A stretch of 64,000 nt of DNA, taken from positions 34,179,011 to 34,243,010 of the forward strand of contig NC_088796.1 of NCBI RefSeq assembly GCF_011386835.1. Direction: 5' to 3'. The stretch is from Chrysemys picta bellii (lineage: Eukaryota > Chordata > Testudines > Emydidae). Made by a program: the position numbers and the translations under genes. The notes under the pieces were generated by a model that saw only the letters and a list, made by a program, of their open reading frames with translations, was not told the DNA's origin and did no database searches. Below, one piece after another: positions 12,960 to 25,129 of this stretch (within the stretch, counting starts at the first letter, position 1; each line of letters opens with the position of its first letter).

Positions 12960-14445
12960 TGTAGGGTTTGTATACCCCATCACAGTCCACATCTTAAAGT
13001 GTGATGCCCTAAGTTGGACACAGTACTCCAGCTGAGCCTTCCCCAGTGCCAAGTAGGGTGAGCAAGTACCTGTCACATCTTACATACAACACTACTGTTA
13101 ATTCATCCCAGAATTACATTTGGGTTTTTTAACAGGATCAGTGATTGCTCCTATTCAATTTATGATCCATTATAACCCCCAGATCTTTCTCTGCAGTACT
13201 GCTTCACTCTCCATGTTTCATTAGTGTTATCCCTCTAGTTCAAGTGGGAGGGATCCAGGAGGTTCTATCTTCAATCCCCACTACAATCATTCTGAGTGGT
13301 CATAGTTATTCCCCATTTTGTATTTGTGCCACTGATTTTTTTCCTTCCTAAGTGCAGTACTTTGCATTTGTCTTTATTGAACTTCATCTTGCTGATATCA
13401 GACCAATTCTCCAATTTATCAAGATCATTCTGAATTCTAATCCTGTCCTCCAAAGTGCTAGCAACACTTCCCAGCTTGGAGTCATCAGCAATTTACATAG
13501 GGTCATGGTGGGTTCTCCATCACTGACAATTTTTAAATCAAGATTGGAGGTCAGACTAGATGATCATAATGGTCCCATCTCACCTTAAAGTCTGAGTCTG
13601 AGTTTTTTTCTAAAAGGAATGCTCTCAGTCATTTTGGGGAAGTTCTATGGCTTGTGGTCCCTTCTGGCATTGGAATCTATGAATTTTCCCTTTTTTGAAG
13701 AGAGGTGCAATGTTTGCCCTTCTCCAGTCCTCTGGGACCTCACCCATCCTCCATGAGTTCTCAAAAATAAGAGCTAATGGTTTAGAGATTACTTTGGCTA
13801 GTTCCTTTAGTACTCTGGGGTGAATTTCATCAGGTTCTGCCAACTTGAATATATCTATCTTATCTAAATATTTTTTAACTTGTTCATTTCCCATTCTGGT
13901 CCAAGATCCTCCTTCCCCCTAGTTGTTAATATTAACTGTGTTAAGCATCTGGTCACAATTAATCTTTTTAGTGAAGACTGAATTGAAAAAGGTATTAAGT
14001 GCTTCTGTCATTTGCTCTCCTTCCCCATTAAGTAATGGACCTAGATTTTCTTTTGACATTCTCTTACTTCTAATGTATTTGGAGAACCTCTTCTAATTGC
14101 CTTTTATGACCCTTGCTAAGTATAGCTCATTTTATGCCTTACCCCTTCTGATTTTGTCCCTACATGCTTGTGCTATTGTTTTATATGCATCCTTAGCCAT
14201 TTGTCCTTATTTCCATTTTTTGTATGATTCCTTTTTGATTTTCAAGTCCTAAAAGAGCTTTTGATGCCACCACATTGATCTCTTACTATTCCTCCTGTCT
14301 TTCCTCTGCATCTGGATAATTTGCTGTTGTGCCTTTCATATTGTCACTTTTAGAAACTGCCAGCTCTTCTTTTTCACTTAGATAACCTTCATTTCTGCAT
14401 CCTTTATTTCTGATGTACTGCTACGCTCAACAATTTTTCTAAGTC
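12960..14445 (-). mobile_element. Rearranged CR1 LINE fragment
   Basis: Minus strand: 13894-13625 reads EIHPRVLKELAKVISKPLAL and GEVPEDWRRANIAPLFKKGK (reverse transcriptase start); 13453-13271 reads DRIRIQNDLDKLENW and KFNKDKCKVLHLG (reverse transcriptase end). The middle is missing; 13490-13685 holds plus-oriented CR1 3'-end words (GACTAGATGATCATAATGG, CCCTTCTGGCATTGGAATC) in scrambled order. 12960-13260 continues the minus copy beyond the reverse transcriptase. Confidence 0.82.
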
Positions 14446-14979
14446 CGTATTGTGTAAGAGTTAAACAGTTCACGTAAAAATAACAGCACAGTACTTATAA
14501 ATACACACTGCACTTCCACTGTTCTTGATACGAGGATTTACTTTGGCCTGGGCCCAAAACCCCAAAATTAGGTGTAAAAAACGTAGAATTTTTGAAGTAG
14601 TTGTGTCCATTGTTGGGCATGAATTCTACTTACAGCAAATATTTAATGTAAAACAAATACTTAGTTGCTGGCCCTGAATTTGAGATTCCACCTGCTCTGG
14701 GATATATTCATAATTTAAAAGGGAATTTTTATTATATGAAGAACTTGAAATATTGTTCTATTTAATCATTTCAGAAGGCAGTAGAGTACTTCAAGAATTA
14801 AAACTAACATTAAAATTATACTCTCCTCCAATTTCAGTGCATCGCAATCCACAATGAAAGTACTGATTATTTCTGTCGTGTGTTAGAAAGCCAGTATGGT
14901 TCAAAATTGTTTCACTTGTTTCTTCTCATCCTCATTTGTTTTATCACCTCTTGTGTCTCGTTCCACACTAAGATTGTAA

Positions 14980-15096
14980 GATCTTTGTGGCAAGGACTGT
15001 CTTTCTTTCTTTTTTTTTTTTTTATTGTGTACAGCGCCTAGGCCATAGGGGCTCCAATTCCTGATTGGGGCCTCTAAGTGTTACCACCATACAAAT
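14980..15096 (+). repeat. Old SINE/LINE tail fragment
   Basis: TAAGATTGTAAGATCTTTG, poly-T, GTACAGCGCCTAGGCCA and ending TACAAATAATA. The same tail type recurs near 45000 and 59030 in this window. Confidence 0.5.
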
Positions 15097-15128
15097 AATA
15101 AGAGGAACATAAGGATGGCCATAGTGGG

Positions 15129-15253
15129 TAGGGTGACCAGATAGAAAGTGTGAAATATTAGGGACAGGGGGTGGGGGGTAATAGGCACCTATGTAAGAAA
15201 AAGCTCCGAATATCGGGACTGTCCCTATAAAAGCGGGACATCTGGTCACCCTA
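15129..15253. mobile_element. hAT MITE, copy 1
   Basis: Terminal inverted repeats TAGGGTGACCAGAT and ATCTGGTCACCCTA with perfect 8-bp TSD ATAGTGGG (15121-15128 and 15254-15261). 125 bp. Confidence 0.9.
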
Positions 15254-15261
15254 ATAGTGGG

Positions 15262-16518
15262 TGTAACTGTGCCTCAGTGGGTCACAAGTGAGGATGCCAA
15301 ATTCAGAACAAACTGCTGAGAAATAGGGTAGATACACCCCAAGACTCGTGTCTAATCCCCCATAGGATATACCAAACCAGCAACAAAATATACTTCTGTT
15401 TCAGCACACTGGCTAACAAGAAGTCATAAAAGCAGTTTCCTGAGGCATTCCAGTCTTTGTATCACCATCAAAAACACTAGATTTAAAGGTGAGTGTCTCG
15501 TCAAATAAAAGGGCCTTCTGATCCCAGAGGACCAGCCACACACCCAGGTCAATATGTAACTTAGATCTTACCCAAAAATTAAGCTGATGCCAATCCTTTA
15601 GTACCTAAAATCTAAAGGTTTATTCATAAAAAGAAAGGTGAGAGTTAAAATTGGTTAAAGGAATCAAATACATACAGTAATTGCAAAGTTCTTGGTTTAG
15701 GCTTGTAGCAGTGATGGAATAAACTTCTGGCTTAATAAGTCTCTGGTTGCTTCCAAATCACTGGAAGGACCTCAGTCCCTTGGTTAAAATTAGGGTGACC
15801 AGATGTCCCGATTTTATAGGGACAGTCCCGATTTTTGGGTCTTTTCCTTATATAGGCTCCTATTACCCCCCACCCCCTGTCCCGATTTTTCACACTTGCT
15901 GTCTGGTCACCCTAGGTTAAAATGCACCCATTAGTATAAGTCCGTAGTCCAGAGGATGGAGCAGGATAGAGGCAAAATGGAGGGGTTTCCAGGGCCATTT
16001 ATAGCCTCTGCCATGTGGCGGGAAACTCATTGTTTCAAACAAAAAGCTCAGCACAGCTAGTGGAGAATCACAGGTGACCGGATAGTGTTTGGAGTCATGT
16101 GGGCAAGTCACATGTTCTTGCCCAATCTCACTCAGTCATCGCAGGAAGCCATTACCTATATTCTAGACAGCATGTTTACATGACAGTCCACTCAGTGTAG
16201 ATGGGTGTCTCCCATGGTCCATTGTGAGTTAAATGTCCTTTTGATGGGCCACTCAATTTGAATAGCCCCTCCAAGATGTTCTGGCTAACTACTTCATAGG
16301 TGTTACCCCAAGAGCAAACATTTGAAATCCAGGTATAAAGCCAATATTCATAACTTCAAATAAAAAAATGATCCATGCATACAGATCGCATAATCAGCAA
16401 ATCATAACCTTTTCATAGACACCTCACTTGACAACCTTTGTACAAGGTTTGCTGCAAATATATAACAGTGGTTGCAACAATGCTCTATATGGTCATATTT
16501 TAATCAGATAATGTCACA
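15262..16518. mobile_element. Solo-LTR-like insertion with 5-bp duplication
   Basis: Starts TGTAACTGTGCC and ends AATGTCACA, i.e. TG...CA ends, between direct repeats GTGGG (15257-15261 and 16519-16523) that lie in CR1 sequence. This is the signature of a retroviral or LTR-retrotransposon LTR. No coding sequence was seen. A MITE is inserted inside at 15791. Orientation is uncertain; AATAAA occurs on both strands. Confidence 0.7.
15791..15914. mobile_element. hAT MITE, copy 2 (inverted relative to copy 1)
   Basis: TAGGGTGACCAGAT to CTGGTCACCCTA, flanked by GGTTAAAAT on both sides (15782-15790, 15915-15923). Shares GTCCCGATTTTATAGGGACAG-type internal sequence with copy 1 in the opposite orientation. 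Confidence 0.88.
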
Positions 16519-16805
16519 GTGGGTCAGATCAATGGTCCATCTAGCCTAGTATCCTGTCTTCTAACAGAGGCCAATGCCAGGAGCTTCAGAGGGAATGAAC
16601 TGAAAGGCAATCATTGAATGATCCATCCCCTGTCATCCAATCAGAAACTAAGGATGCCCAGAGCATGGAGGTGCATCCCTTACCATCTTAGATAATAGCT
16701 ATTGATAGATAAGTTCATGGAGGATAGATCTAATTATTTTATGACCCCAATTATAGTTTTGGCCTTCACAACATCCCCTGGCAACAAGTTCCACAGATTG
16801 ACTGT

Positions 16806-17657
16806 TGTAGTGAGGTGGATTGGCCGTCCACGGACCCAGAGTGGGAGGAGTCCCTCACTGAGCCCTGATGGGCGGAACCACTCCACGCTTAACTCTCCCT
16901 GCGGAAATCAGTGGGTGGGACAGGAAGTACAAAAGGTGGGCCAGTGAACTCAGTTGGGGCCCAGCGACCGGAGGAGCCAGATGCCTCCTGTGAGCTCCCA
17001 AGTTGGGAGGCTGCCGCAGACCCTGAGGAAGCTAAGGACTGGCCAGGACCACCAGGGCCATTTACAGACCCAAACACGGAGGAGCTGTAAGCCCTGACAG
17101 AGGCCCTCTTCCCCGACGACCAGGACGACCGTCTACAGAGCCAGGTACACCCTGAGCGGGAGTTAGGAAGTGGCCCAGGTGTAGCCGACCCCTGTCTGGC
17201 TACAACGCTGCCAGTGAGTGAGTCACCATGTTGCGGCCAGGATCTCCGCTGACCCAGTGGCAGACCGCTCTGCCACTGCTAGGGCCCTGGGCCGGGATGC
17301 AGTGGAGTGGGTGGGCCTGCATCCCCCCTGCCACCCTAATCCGTGGGTCGCAGTCTCCCCTTCTCTTAGGCAAAAAGTCTGCGCTTGTCAGCCCTCTGCT
17401 AGAGCTAGGAGGCCCAACTGTTTTGCTGCTCAGCCTGAGTGCAGGCCTGAGCCCAAGACTCTTTGCTTCTCCACCCTAACCAGGGGCTGGGCTCGGCTCT
17501 GTAACTGTTTGTTGTTCAGCCCTGATCACAAACCTGCACTCATGTCTCCCATTGCCCCACTGATTCTCCATGCCAGGAGACCACCCAGAGACGTAGTGAG
17601 GCAGATTGGCCGCCCACAGACTCAAAGAGAGAGGGGCCACTCCCCAAACGGACTACA
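16806..17657. mobile_element. LTR-like element inserted in CR1, unclassified
   Basis: 852-bp block with ends TGTAGTGAGG and GGACTACA (6-bp inverted ends TGTAGT/ACTACA) flanked by ACTGT and ACAGT (one mismatch), splitting the CR1 word GACTGTGCGTTG. The first ~45 bases (GTGAGGTGGATTGGCC...) recur near the right end from 17593 (GTGAGGCAGATTGGCC...), so it carries near-terminal direct repeats. GC-richer than its surroundings. Long open frames inside show no recognised domain. Confidence 0.65.
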
Positions 17658-18653
17658 ACAGTGCATTGTGTGAAGTACTTCCTTTTGTTTGCTTTAAACA
17701 TGCTGCCTATTAATTTTATTGGGTGACCCCTGTTTCTTATGTGAAGGCGTGAATACCACTTCCTTATTCACTTTCTCCACACCAGTCACGATTTTATAGA
17801 CTTCTATCACATCCCCTCTTGGTTATCTCTTTTCCAAGATGAAAAGTCCAGTCTTTTTAACCTCATATGGAAGCTGTTCCATACCATTAATCATTTTTGT
17901 TGCCTTTCTTTGTACCTTTTCCAGTTCTAACATACACCTTTTGTGAGATGAGGTGACCAGAACTACATGCAGTATTCAAGGTGTGGGCATATAATGGATT
18001 TATATAAAGGCATTAGGATATTTTCTGTCTTATTATCTATCCCTTTCCTAATGATTCGTAACATTCTGTTAGCTGTTTATACTGCTGCTCCACACTGAGT
18101 GGATGCTTTGTTTCCTGTCTTTTAACCAGTTACTGATCTAAGAGAGGACCTTCTCTCTTATCCATGACTACTTGCTTTGCTTAAGAGCCTTTGGTGAGGG
18201 ACTTTGTCAAAGGCTTTCTGAAAGTCCAAGTATATAGTATGCACTGAATCATATTTGACCCCCTCAAAGAATTCTAATAGATTGGTGAATCATGATTTCC
18301 CTTTACAAAAGCCTTGTTGACTCTTGCCCAACAAATTGCATTGTACACAGTACAAGATGAGACCTTAGCAAACTCTGCTGGTTCTTTACTATTCTAGACA
18401 GAGATCATTAAAGAAAAAGGACCCAAAGTCCTAGGAATAAATGTAAATGATTTCTTACAAAATTATGGCAAACAGCAAATAGCATTTACTATGAATTGTT
18501 AGCAATGCTGTGAAGTCACTTATGCTATATCCTTTACTCTGAAAATGTTGCTGTTTTTTTTTTCACAAGTAGCCTCTAGTTTTGATATTAAAGATGACAC
18601 CATGCAGCTGCCTAATCCTCCTAGAAGTTTCAGGAGACAACAGAGCCCTAGAC

Positions 18654-18964
18654 CAGGGGTAGGCAACCTATGGCACGTGTGCCGAAGGCAGCACGCGAGC
18701 TGATTTTCAGTGGCACTCACACTGCCTGGGTCCTGGCTACCAGTCCGGGGGGCTCTGCATTATAATTTAATTTTGAATGAAATTTATTAAACATTTTAAA
18801 AACCTTATTTACTTTACATACAACAATAGTTTAGTTATATATTTTAGACTTATAGAAAGAGACCTTATAAAAACATTAAAATGTGTTACTGGCACGTGAA
18901 GCCTTAAATTAGAGTGAATAAATGAAGACGCGGCATACCACTTCTGAAAGGTTGCCAACCCCTG
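18654..18964. mobile_element. Non-autonomous hAT element
   Basis: Ends CAGGGGTAGGCAACC and GGTTGCCAACCCCTG flanked by CCCTAGAC (18646-18653) and CCTTAGAC (18965-18972), one mismatch. Typical words TGGCACGTGTGCCGAAGGC and CTTATAGAAAGAGACC. Confidence 0.9.
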
Positions 18965-19685
18965 CCTTAGACTCTGGCTGAATGCAGTATTTATGTATGT
19001 CATTCAGCTTTCATAGGGCTAACTTCCATTCTGTTCTTTCTATATACTCTTCTCTTCTCAGGCTGTAATTAATTTATTCTCTTTAACCCTACACTTCCTT
19101 CACTGAATCACATTCCCATACTTACTAATCCTGGATACATGGAAGGCAGTTGGGAATCAATCATACACTTATATAATGACCATCATCTTGGTCATCCCCA
19201 ACAATTAAACCCCAACCAAAAGTACGAGCTCAGGGACTAAGACCCCAGGTATTAAAGCCTATTGAAGTCATTGGGGCAACTCCTGTGCTTAAAGTTAGGT
19301 ACATATTAAAATACCTTGCTGAAGTAGGGCCTAAATCCCTTCACTGGCGGCTTTAGCAAATTAATCCACTTTGGATCAGGCACAGAAGGAGACACAGAAC
19401 ACACAATGACCAGTGGGATGCCCTTAATAATTCAACATATTGCATCCCTTTCACTGCTGGTGTTTCTTTGTCTTTTAGACCTCTATCACATCCCCTCTTA
19501 GACAGGGAAGTAACTGCATTTCCCTCTGGGTCTGTATAACTCCTAGATGTGGAATCTACCACAATATAAGAAAATAATAGTGCTTCTTGGATATCCAATG
19601 GGGTCTGGGACCTTTTACTGCTTGTTATAGGCCATGAATCCAATGCTTTGGTTTTGGCCTTGCAAAACCAAAGCTATATGACTAA

Positions 19686-19982
19686 GACCATGTCTACACT
19701 ACCACTTACGTCGACAAAACATATGTCACGCAAGGGTGTGGAAAAAAACTACACGCATGAGCAACATAAGATTTGCCGGCATAAATGGTCATGTACACAG
19801 CACTATGTCAGCGCAAGAGCTTCTCTTGCCTACAGAGCTACCACCACTTGTGGAGGTGATTTTATTATTTTGACAGGGGAGCTCTCTCCCATTGCATAGA
19901 GCGGCTACACAAGCAATCTTACAGTGGCGTAGCTTCATCGGTACAGTAATGCCGCTGTAAGCTCACTAATGTAGACATGGCC
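19686..19982. mobile_element. Harbinger MITE, TAA duplication
   Basis: Ends GACCATGTCTACACTA and TAATGTAGACATGGCC, flanked by TAA (19683-19685, 19983-19985). 297 bp. Confidence 0.85.
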
Positions 19983-20248
19983 TAAATTTTTAGTAAACCG
20001 TAAACCAACTTAACCTACTTAGTATTTACATTTTTGACCATGTAGTTGAGGAAGGTCATCTTTGAATACTATATAGATAATATAATCTTGTACATGTAAT
20101 GGGCACAATTCTGAAGTCTGTACTCTGGTAAAATTCCTCCTGGGGTCAATGGGAGTTTTACCTGTGTAAGGCCTACAGAAGTGGGCCTATACAGTATAAG
20201 AGAATGGAGATAGCTAGAAATTTCTAATGCACCCATCACCATAATGCC

Positions 20249-20515
20249 GGGGTCTCAAACACGCAGCCCGCAGGGTTATTTTCTGCAGCCCGCAAGCTCT
20301 TCACTGCCCCCCTGCCCTCCTCCAGCATTTACCTAGAGCGGCTTCAGCCCGACATACACCGGGGGCAGGGCAGGCTCCCTGCCTACCTGCCCTGCCCCTG
20401 CGCCGCTCCGGGAAGCCGCTGGAACCTGGGGAAGGTGGGGCACAGGGGTGTGTGAGGCTGTTGCTTCAGGCACCGCCCCCAGCAGTTCCCATTGGCCGCG
20501 GTTCCCCATTCCCCT
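20249..20515. repeat. Partial hAT-type element
   Basis: Starts CCGGGGTCTCAAAC followed by GCAGCCCGCAGGGTTATTTT, a hAT-type left end; no matching right end or duplication was found, so it is truncated. Confidence 0.55.
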
Positions 20516-21512
20516 CATGATGCAGCATGAAAAGCAATGACATTTTTAGTGTCAAATTTACAGTTCATTAATGTTTTTACCATATAGTGTTCTGCAGCTT
20601 TTAAAAATGTATACTAAAATCTTGATGCAACAGAATCCAGTCTAGACTGTAAAAGCAAGCAACCTATTGACTTGTTTTAACTCATTTATTCATGGTTGTT
20701 CCCCCTCCCCACTTTTGGGGGGGGGAAGTTCCTTTGATATAGCTGGTTTATAAGAAGACTTCTCCTCCCACTCACTTCTATTTTCTGCTCTACATATTCA
20801 CTTTAATCTCCGGTGAAGCTAAACTGAAATGCCAGTGAAGTTCAAGAGGAGGATACTGTCTGCATTGCCCTTGTGACCTCCAATATAATCTCTTTTTCCT
20901 GAAAGTGTGACAGACAGGGGTACATTGTTCACAAACAAAGCTATTTCATATATTTTTCCCCAGCAGTTTCATGTTCTGTAATGCTGCACAAAAGCAACTG
21001 CAGCCATTATCAATTCCTCTGCTTAGTCATTTTAATAATGCTGTTAAAGAACAAAATTAAAGTGTCCTAGGAATTGTTTCCCAGTAGTAGATAGGTTACA
21101 TCAGACAAACAAATATACTGCATAGAGTAAAGAAAAAAATACCCCTTTTCAAAAATATTGTCAATTAAAAGAAAGGTAATATGTTCTGTTTTTCTAAATG
21201 CTGTTTTAATTATTATTAGTATCTTTATGAACATGAACTAACAAGTAGAACCAGTTTGGAATACAATACCACAGGAATTTGAAAAAAAAAAAATCAGGGA
21301 ATCTAGGCAAATAAGATTTGTGAATAGAAGGGTAAATATGAATAAAATTTGCAGAAATAATTTTTAAATTGATTTTAGACTAGGTATCTCAAATGCAGAT
21401 CCAGTTGAAACATGTCTAGAATTCTCCAAAGCGATTTGTTTGGCCACCCACTACAAAGTATACAATTTTATGTACAATCTGATTCCCTCCCTGCCCGCTC
21501 TCATTCTCTTTC

Positions 21513-21608
21513 TCACACACACACGCATACATGCACGCGCGCGCACACACACACGCATACATGCACACACACACACACATGCACGCGCACACACACATGC
21601 ACACATGC
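21513..21608. repeat. (CA)n/CATG compound microsatellite
   Basis: CACACACACACGCATACATG-type units repeated with CGCGCG interruptions. Confidence 0.95.
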
Positions 21609-21745
21609 CCCAAACTCTTACACTAGCTAAATGAAGGGGAGTTAAAGCCCAGGGGGCAACAGGGAATATGTCCAGAACTGCTGTGTATTGATGGAGGGGT
21701 TGAGAGGAAGTCTGATCTTGTGGTTAAGGGATTGGATGGGACTTA

Positions 21746-22041
21746 GGACATGTCTATATTATGCACTGGATCGACGGACAGCAATCGATCCAGCAGGGAT
21801 CGATTTATAAATTGACCACTGAGCACTCTCCCATTGACTCCGGTACTCCACCAGAACGAGAAGTGTAGGTGGAGTTGAGGGGGAGCATCAGCTGTCAACT
21901 TACCACAGTGAAGACACTGCGGTAAGTAGATCTAAGTATGTTGACTTCAGCTACATTATTCACATAGCTGAAGTTACGTAACTTAGATTGATTTCCCCTC
22001 CCCCTTCCTCCCCCTTCCCCTCCCCCAGTGTAGACCAGGCC
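21746..22041. mobile_element. Harbinger MITE, TTA duplication
   Basis: Ends GGACATGTCTATATT and AGTGTAGACCAGGCC, flanked by TTA (21743-21745, 22042-22044). 296 bp, with ATCGATCC words and a C-rich stretch near the right end. Confidence 0.85.
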
Positions 22042-22044
22042 TTA

Positions 22045-22240
22045 GAAGATCTGGGTTCTGTTCCTAGTTTTGTCACAGACCCCTTGGGCGAGTCACTTCA
22101 CCCCTCTGTGCCTCTGTTTCACATCTGTATAATGGGTATAGTAGTGCTCCCTTGCTAGTCATGTCTATTTACAGTCAAACAGCTGCAGGATTGTCCTCTA
22201 CAATGTGCATGCACAGTGCCTAGCACAACAGTCCATAATT
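22045..22240 (+). repeat. MIR-type SINE
   Basis: GGGTTCTGTTCCTAG, CCTTGGGCGAGTCACTTC and CTGTGCCTCTGTTTCACATC form a MIR core. Starts directly after a Harbinger MITE. Confidence 0.7.
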
Positions 22241-22423
22241 GTGGTTTATTGAGTTAAGGTGCCCCGTGGTGCCTCATGCCCTTCCAGAATGTGGAGAGTG
22301 GCTAAAGTTAAACCACTGAAATCCAGGAAATACTAAGTTAAGGTACACACCACCCCCACAACACAGCCTTAATTCTGCACCCCTGGCAATGGTTACTTAA
22401 GGGTGGTGCAAAGATAAACAAAC

Positions 22424-22630
22424 TGCAAAGGGAAGTGATGGATTCTATATCTCTTGATGGCTTCAGATTAAGACTGGATACCTTTCTGGAAGGTATTCTT
22501 TAGCCAAACACAAATTATGAGGCTCAAACCAGGAGTTAATGGATGAAATGCTATGGCTTGTGTGATATAGGAAGTCAGTCAGACTAGATGATTTAATTCT
22601 CCCTTCTGGCCTTAAAATCTATGTATCTAT
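22424..22630 (+). repeat. CR1 LINE 3'-end fragment
   Basis: TTAAGACTGGATACCTTTCT to TCAGACTAGATGATTTAA and CCCTTCTGGCCTTAAAATCT. Confidence 0.85.
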
Positions 22631-23384
22631 AGTAAGTAGACATGAGGATGTATTAAAAGAACATGCTGTTGTTTGTGTTATGTTCCACAGATTGGAATTT
22701 CAGCATTTATCTGCATTCACTACATCTGCATTGACTGCTAGGTGTAACTATAAAGGGTAGATGGATTGTGATCTGTCATGTGGCTGTGATATGAAGAGAG
22801 GTGCATGTGTACCCTAAGAGTTAAAGCATGCCTCATTTCAGTGCTGAATGTTGTAGGTTGTATTAGTAGAGGTGCACAAAGGATTGTCAGCAGTCTGGTG
22901 GCATATAGGACATTGGCCTCCAGGCCTTAGTAAGAGGTAAGTAAAGGCAGTATCTTAAAAAGAATCCTCTGGACAAGGGTGAAGGGGTTGTAACAGTTAG
23001 CAAGTCTGGGATGGTTTGTGTGGAGTAGGCTCAGTGTTTGAGTGTAGGCCAGGTGTAGGTAGCTCCTGTTTGCTACACCTGAACTAATCCCAAGCTCTGC
23101 CTTAGCAAAGAGAAGGTGTTAGATTTTGTCCTACGGTGTTCGTGTGCTCTGTTGCCAGAGTGTAGCATCTTTGCTGGAGGAGTGCTAATCTGTGTGTTGT
23201 TGGTATGCTGAGGCATCGCTCAAAGAGAGCATAGTTACCATTGGGTCATGGGAATACCACATACCTTAACTTTATATTTCCTGGATCCCAGAGGTTTAAG
23301 TTCAGCCACTCTTCACATTTTGGAAGGGCATGAGGCAATCTTAACTCTGCATTAACAAAGTTTTAGGGCATTTAATTTCCTTGT
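22631..23384. other. No gene seen
   Basis: Unassigned sequence upstream of the plus-strand CR1 copy. Confidence 0.5.
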
Positions 23385-24865
23385 TTTAAAAATATATATA
23401 TTCTAAATTGGTTGAAACTATAGTAAATAACAGAATTATCAGACACATAGATGAACATGATTTGTTGGGGAAGAGTCAACATGGCTTTTGTAAGGAAACT
23501 CATACATCACCAATCTATTAGAATTCTTTGAGGGGGTCAACAAACATTTGGACAAGGGTGATGCAATGTATATAGTGTACTTGGACTTTCACAAAGCTTT
23601 TGACAAAGTACCTCACCAAAGGCTCTTGTGCAAAGTAAGCTGTCATGGGATAAGAGGGAAGGTTCTCTCATGGATCAGTAACTGGCTAAAAGACAGAAAA
23701 CAAAGAGTAGGAATAAGTGGTCAGTTTTCAGAATGGAGAGAAGTAAACAGTGAGATTCCCCAGGAATCTTTACTGAAACCAGTGCTGTTCAACATATTCA
23801 TAAATCCTCTGGAAAGAGGGGTAAACAGTGAGATGGCAAAATTCAGAGATGATACAAAATTACTCAAAATAGTTAAGTCCAAAGCAGACTGTGGAGAGTT
23901 ACAGAGGGATCTCACAAAACTGGATGATTGGGCAACAAATGGCAGATGAAATGTAGTGTTGATGAGTGCAAAGTAATGCACATTGGAAAACATAATCCCA
24001 ACTATACATATAAAATGATGGGGTCTAAATTAGCTGTTACCACTCAAGAAAGAGATCTTGGAGTCATTGTGGATAGCTCTCTGAAAACGTCTTCTCAATG
24101 TGCAGCAGTAGTCAAAAAAGCTAACAATGTTAGGAACCACTAGGAAAGAGATAGATATTAAGACAGAAAATATCATACTGCCACTATGTAAATCCATGGT
24201 ACATCCATATCTTGAATACTGCATGCAATTCTAGTCACCCATCTCAAAAATATATATATTAGAATTGGAAAATGTAGAAAGAAGGGTAACAAAAATGAGT
24301 AAGGGCATGAAACAGTTTCCATATGAGGAGAGGTTAAAAAGACTGGACTTTTCATCTTGGAAAAGAGATGACTAAGAGGAGATGTGATAGAGGTCTATAA
24401 AATTGAGACTGGTGTGGAGAAAGTGAATAAGGAAGTGGTATTTACTCTTTCCCATAAGAACTAGGGGTCACCTAATGAAATTAATAGACAGCATGTTTAA
24501 AGCAAACAAAAGAAAGTACTTCACACAATGCCCAGTCAACCTGTGGAACTCATTGCCAAGGGATGTTGTGAATGTCAAAACTATAATGGGGTTCATAAAA
24601 GAATTAGATAAGTTGATGGAGGACAGATCCATCAATGGCTATTATCCAAGATGGTAATGGATGCACTCCCATGCTCGGGGTGTCCTTAGCCTCCAATTGC
24701 CAGAAGCTGGGAGTAGACGACTGGGGCTGGATCACTCCATGATTGTTGGTTTTGTTCATTCCCTCTGAAGCATCTGGCATTGGCCACTGTCGGAAGACTA
24801 GATACTGGGTTAGATGGACCATTGGTCTGACCAAGTATGGCTGTTCTGATGTTCTTATATTCTGC
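23385..24865 (+). mobile_element. CR1-type LINE fragment (reverse transcriptase to 3' end)
   Basis: Plus-strand copy. 23548-23949 reads VYLDFHKAFDKVPHQRLLCK and FSEWREVNSE, with decayed motifs: the family QGSVLGP is QESLLKP, and ADD is RDD. Then 23928-24143 (MHIGKHNPNYTYKM, ERDLGVIVDSSLK) and 24475-24657 (NLWNSLPRDVV). The 3' tail ends near 24865 with CTGACCAAGTATGGCTGTTC. Frameshifts and stops throughout. Confidence 0.9.
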
Positions 24866-25129
24866 ACCTTTATGTATCACAGTCCAGCCCTTCCATTGCA
24901 TCACTGATAATGATTAGCCTGGACACAGAATGTACTGGGTGTATGTGAGGCCCTTCACTGCCACAGCATCATCTCCTCAATGCGCATTTCTCCACCTGTC
25001 CAGCACAGCCTGGTTCTCCCTCCTCTCCATGGAGAGACTAGCATTGACATGGGACCCACAGATTGAGGAGCTAGAGAGAGGGCACAGGAACAGTGCAGTG
25101 ACTAGCATGGAGTGAGGATATTTCTGGGG

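Larger units (their letters stand above)
15097..18345 (-). mobile_element. CR1 LINE copy broken by three nested insertions
   Basis: Reverse-strand CR1 sequence appears in separated pieces: tail at about 15097-15128 (GGAACATAAGGATGGCCATA), 16519-16805 (GGTCAGATCAATGGTCCATC onward) and 17658-18345 (reverse transcriptase C-terminal region through AAAGGCTTTCTGAAAGTCC). Joining the pieces removes a hAT MITE, a solo-LTR-like insertion and an 852-bp LTR-like element, each with target-site duplications in the CR1 sequence. Confidence 0.85.
18973..21512. other. No gene seen apart from listed repeats
   Basis: AT-rich sequence around a Harbinger MITE and a partial hAT element. Confidence 0.5.

Noticed and set aside
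17218..17673. 151-codon plus-strand open frame
   Set aside because: Lies within the LTR-like insertion in CR1 and runs into CR1 sequence; no domain.
18714..18724. ACACTGCC, complement of the miR-449/miR-34 seed
   Set aside because: It is inside the body of a hAT element (18654-18964) and lacks the rest of the mature microRNA and a hairpin.
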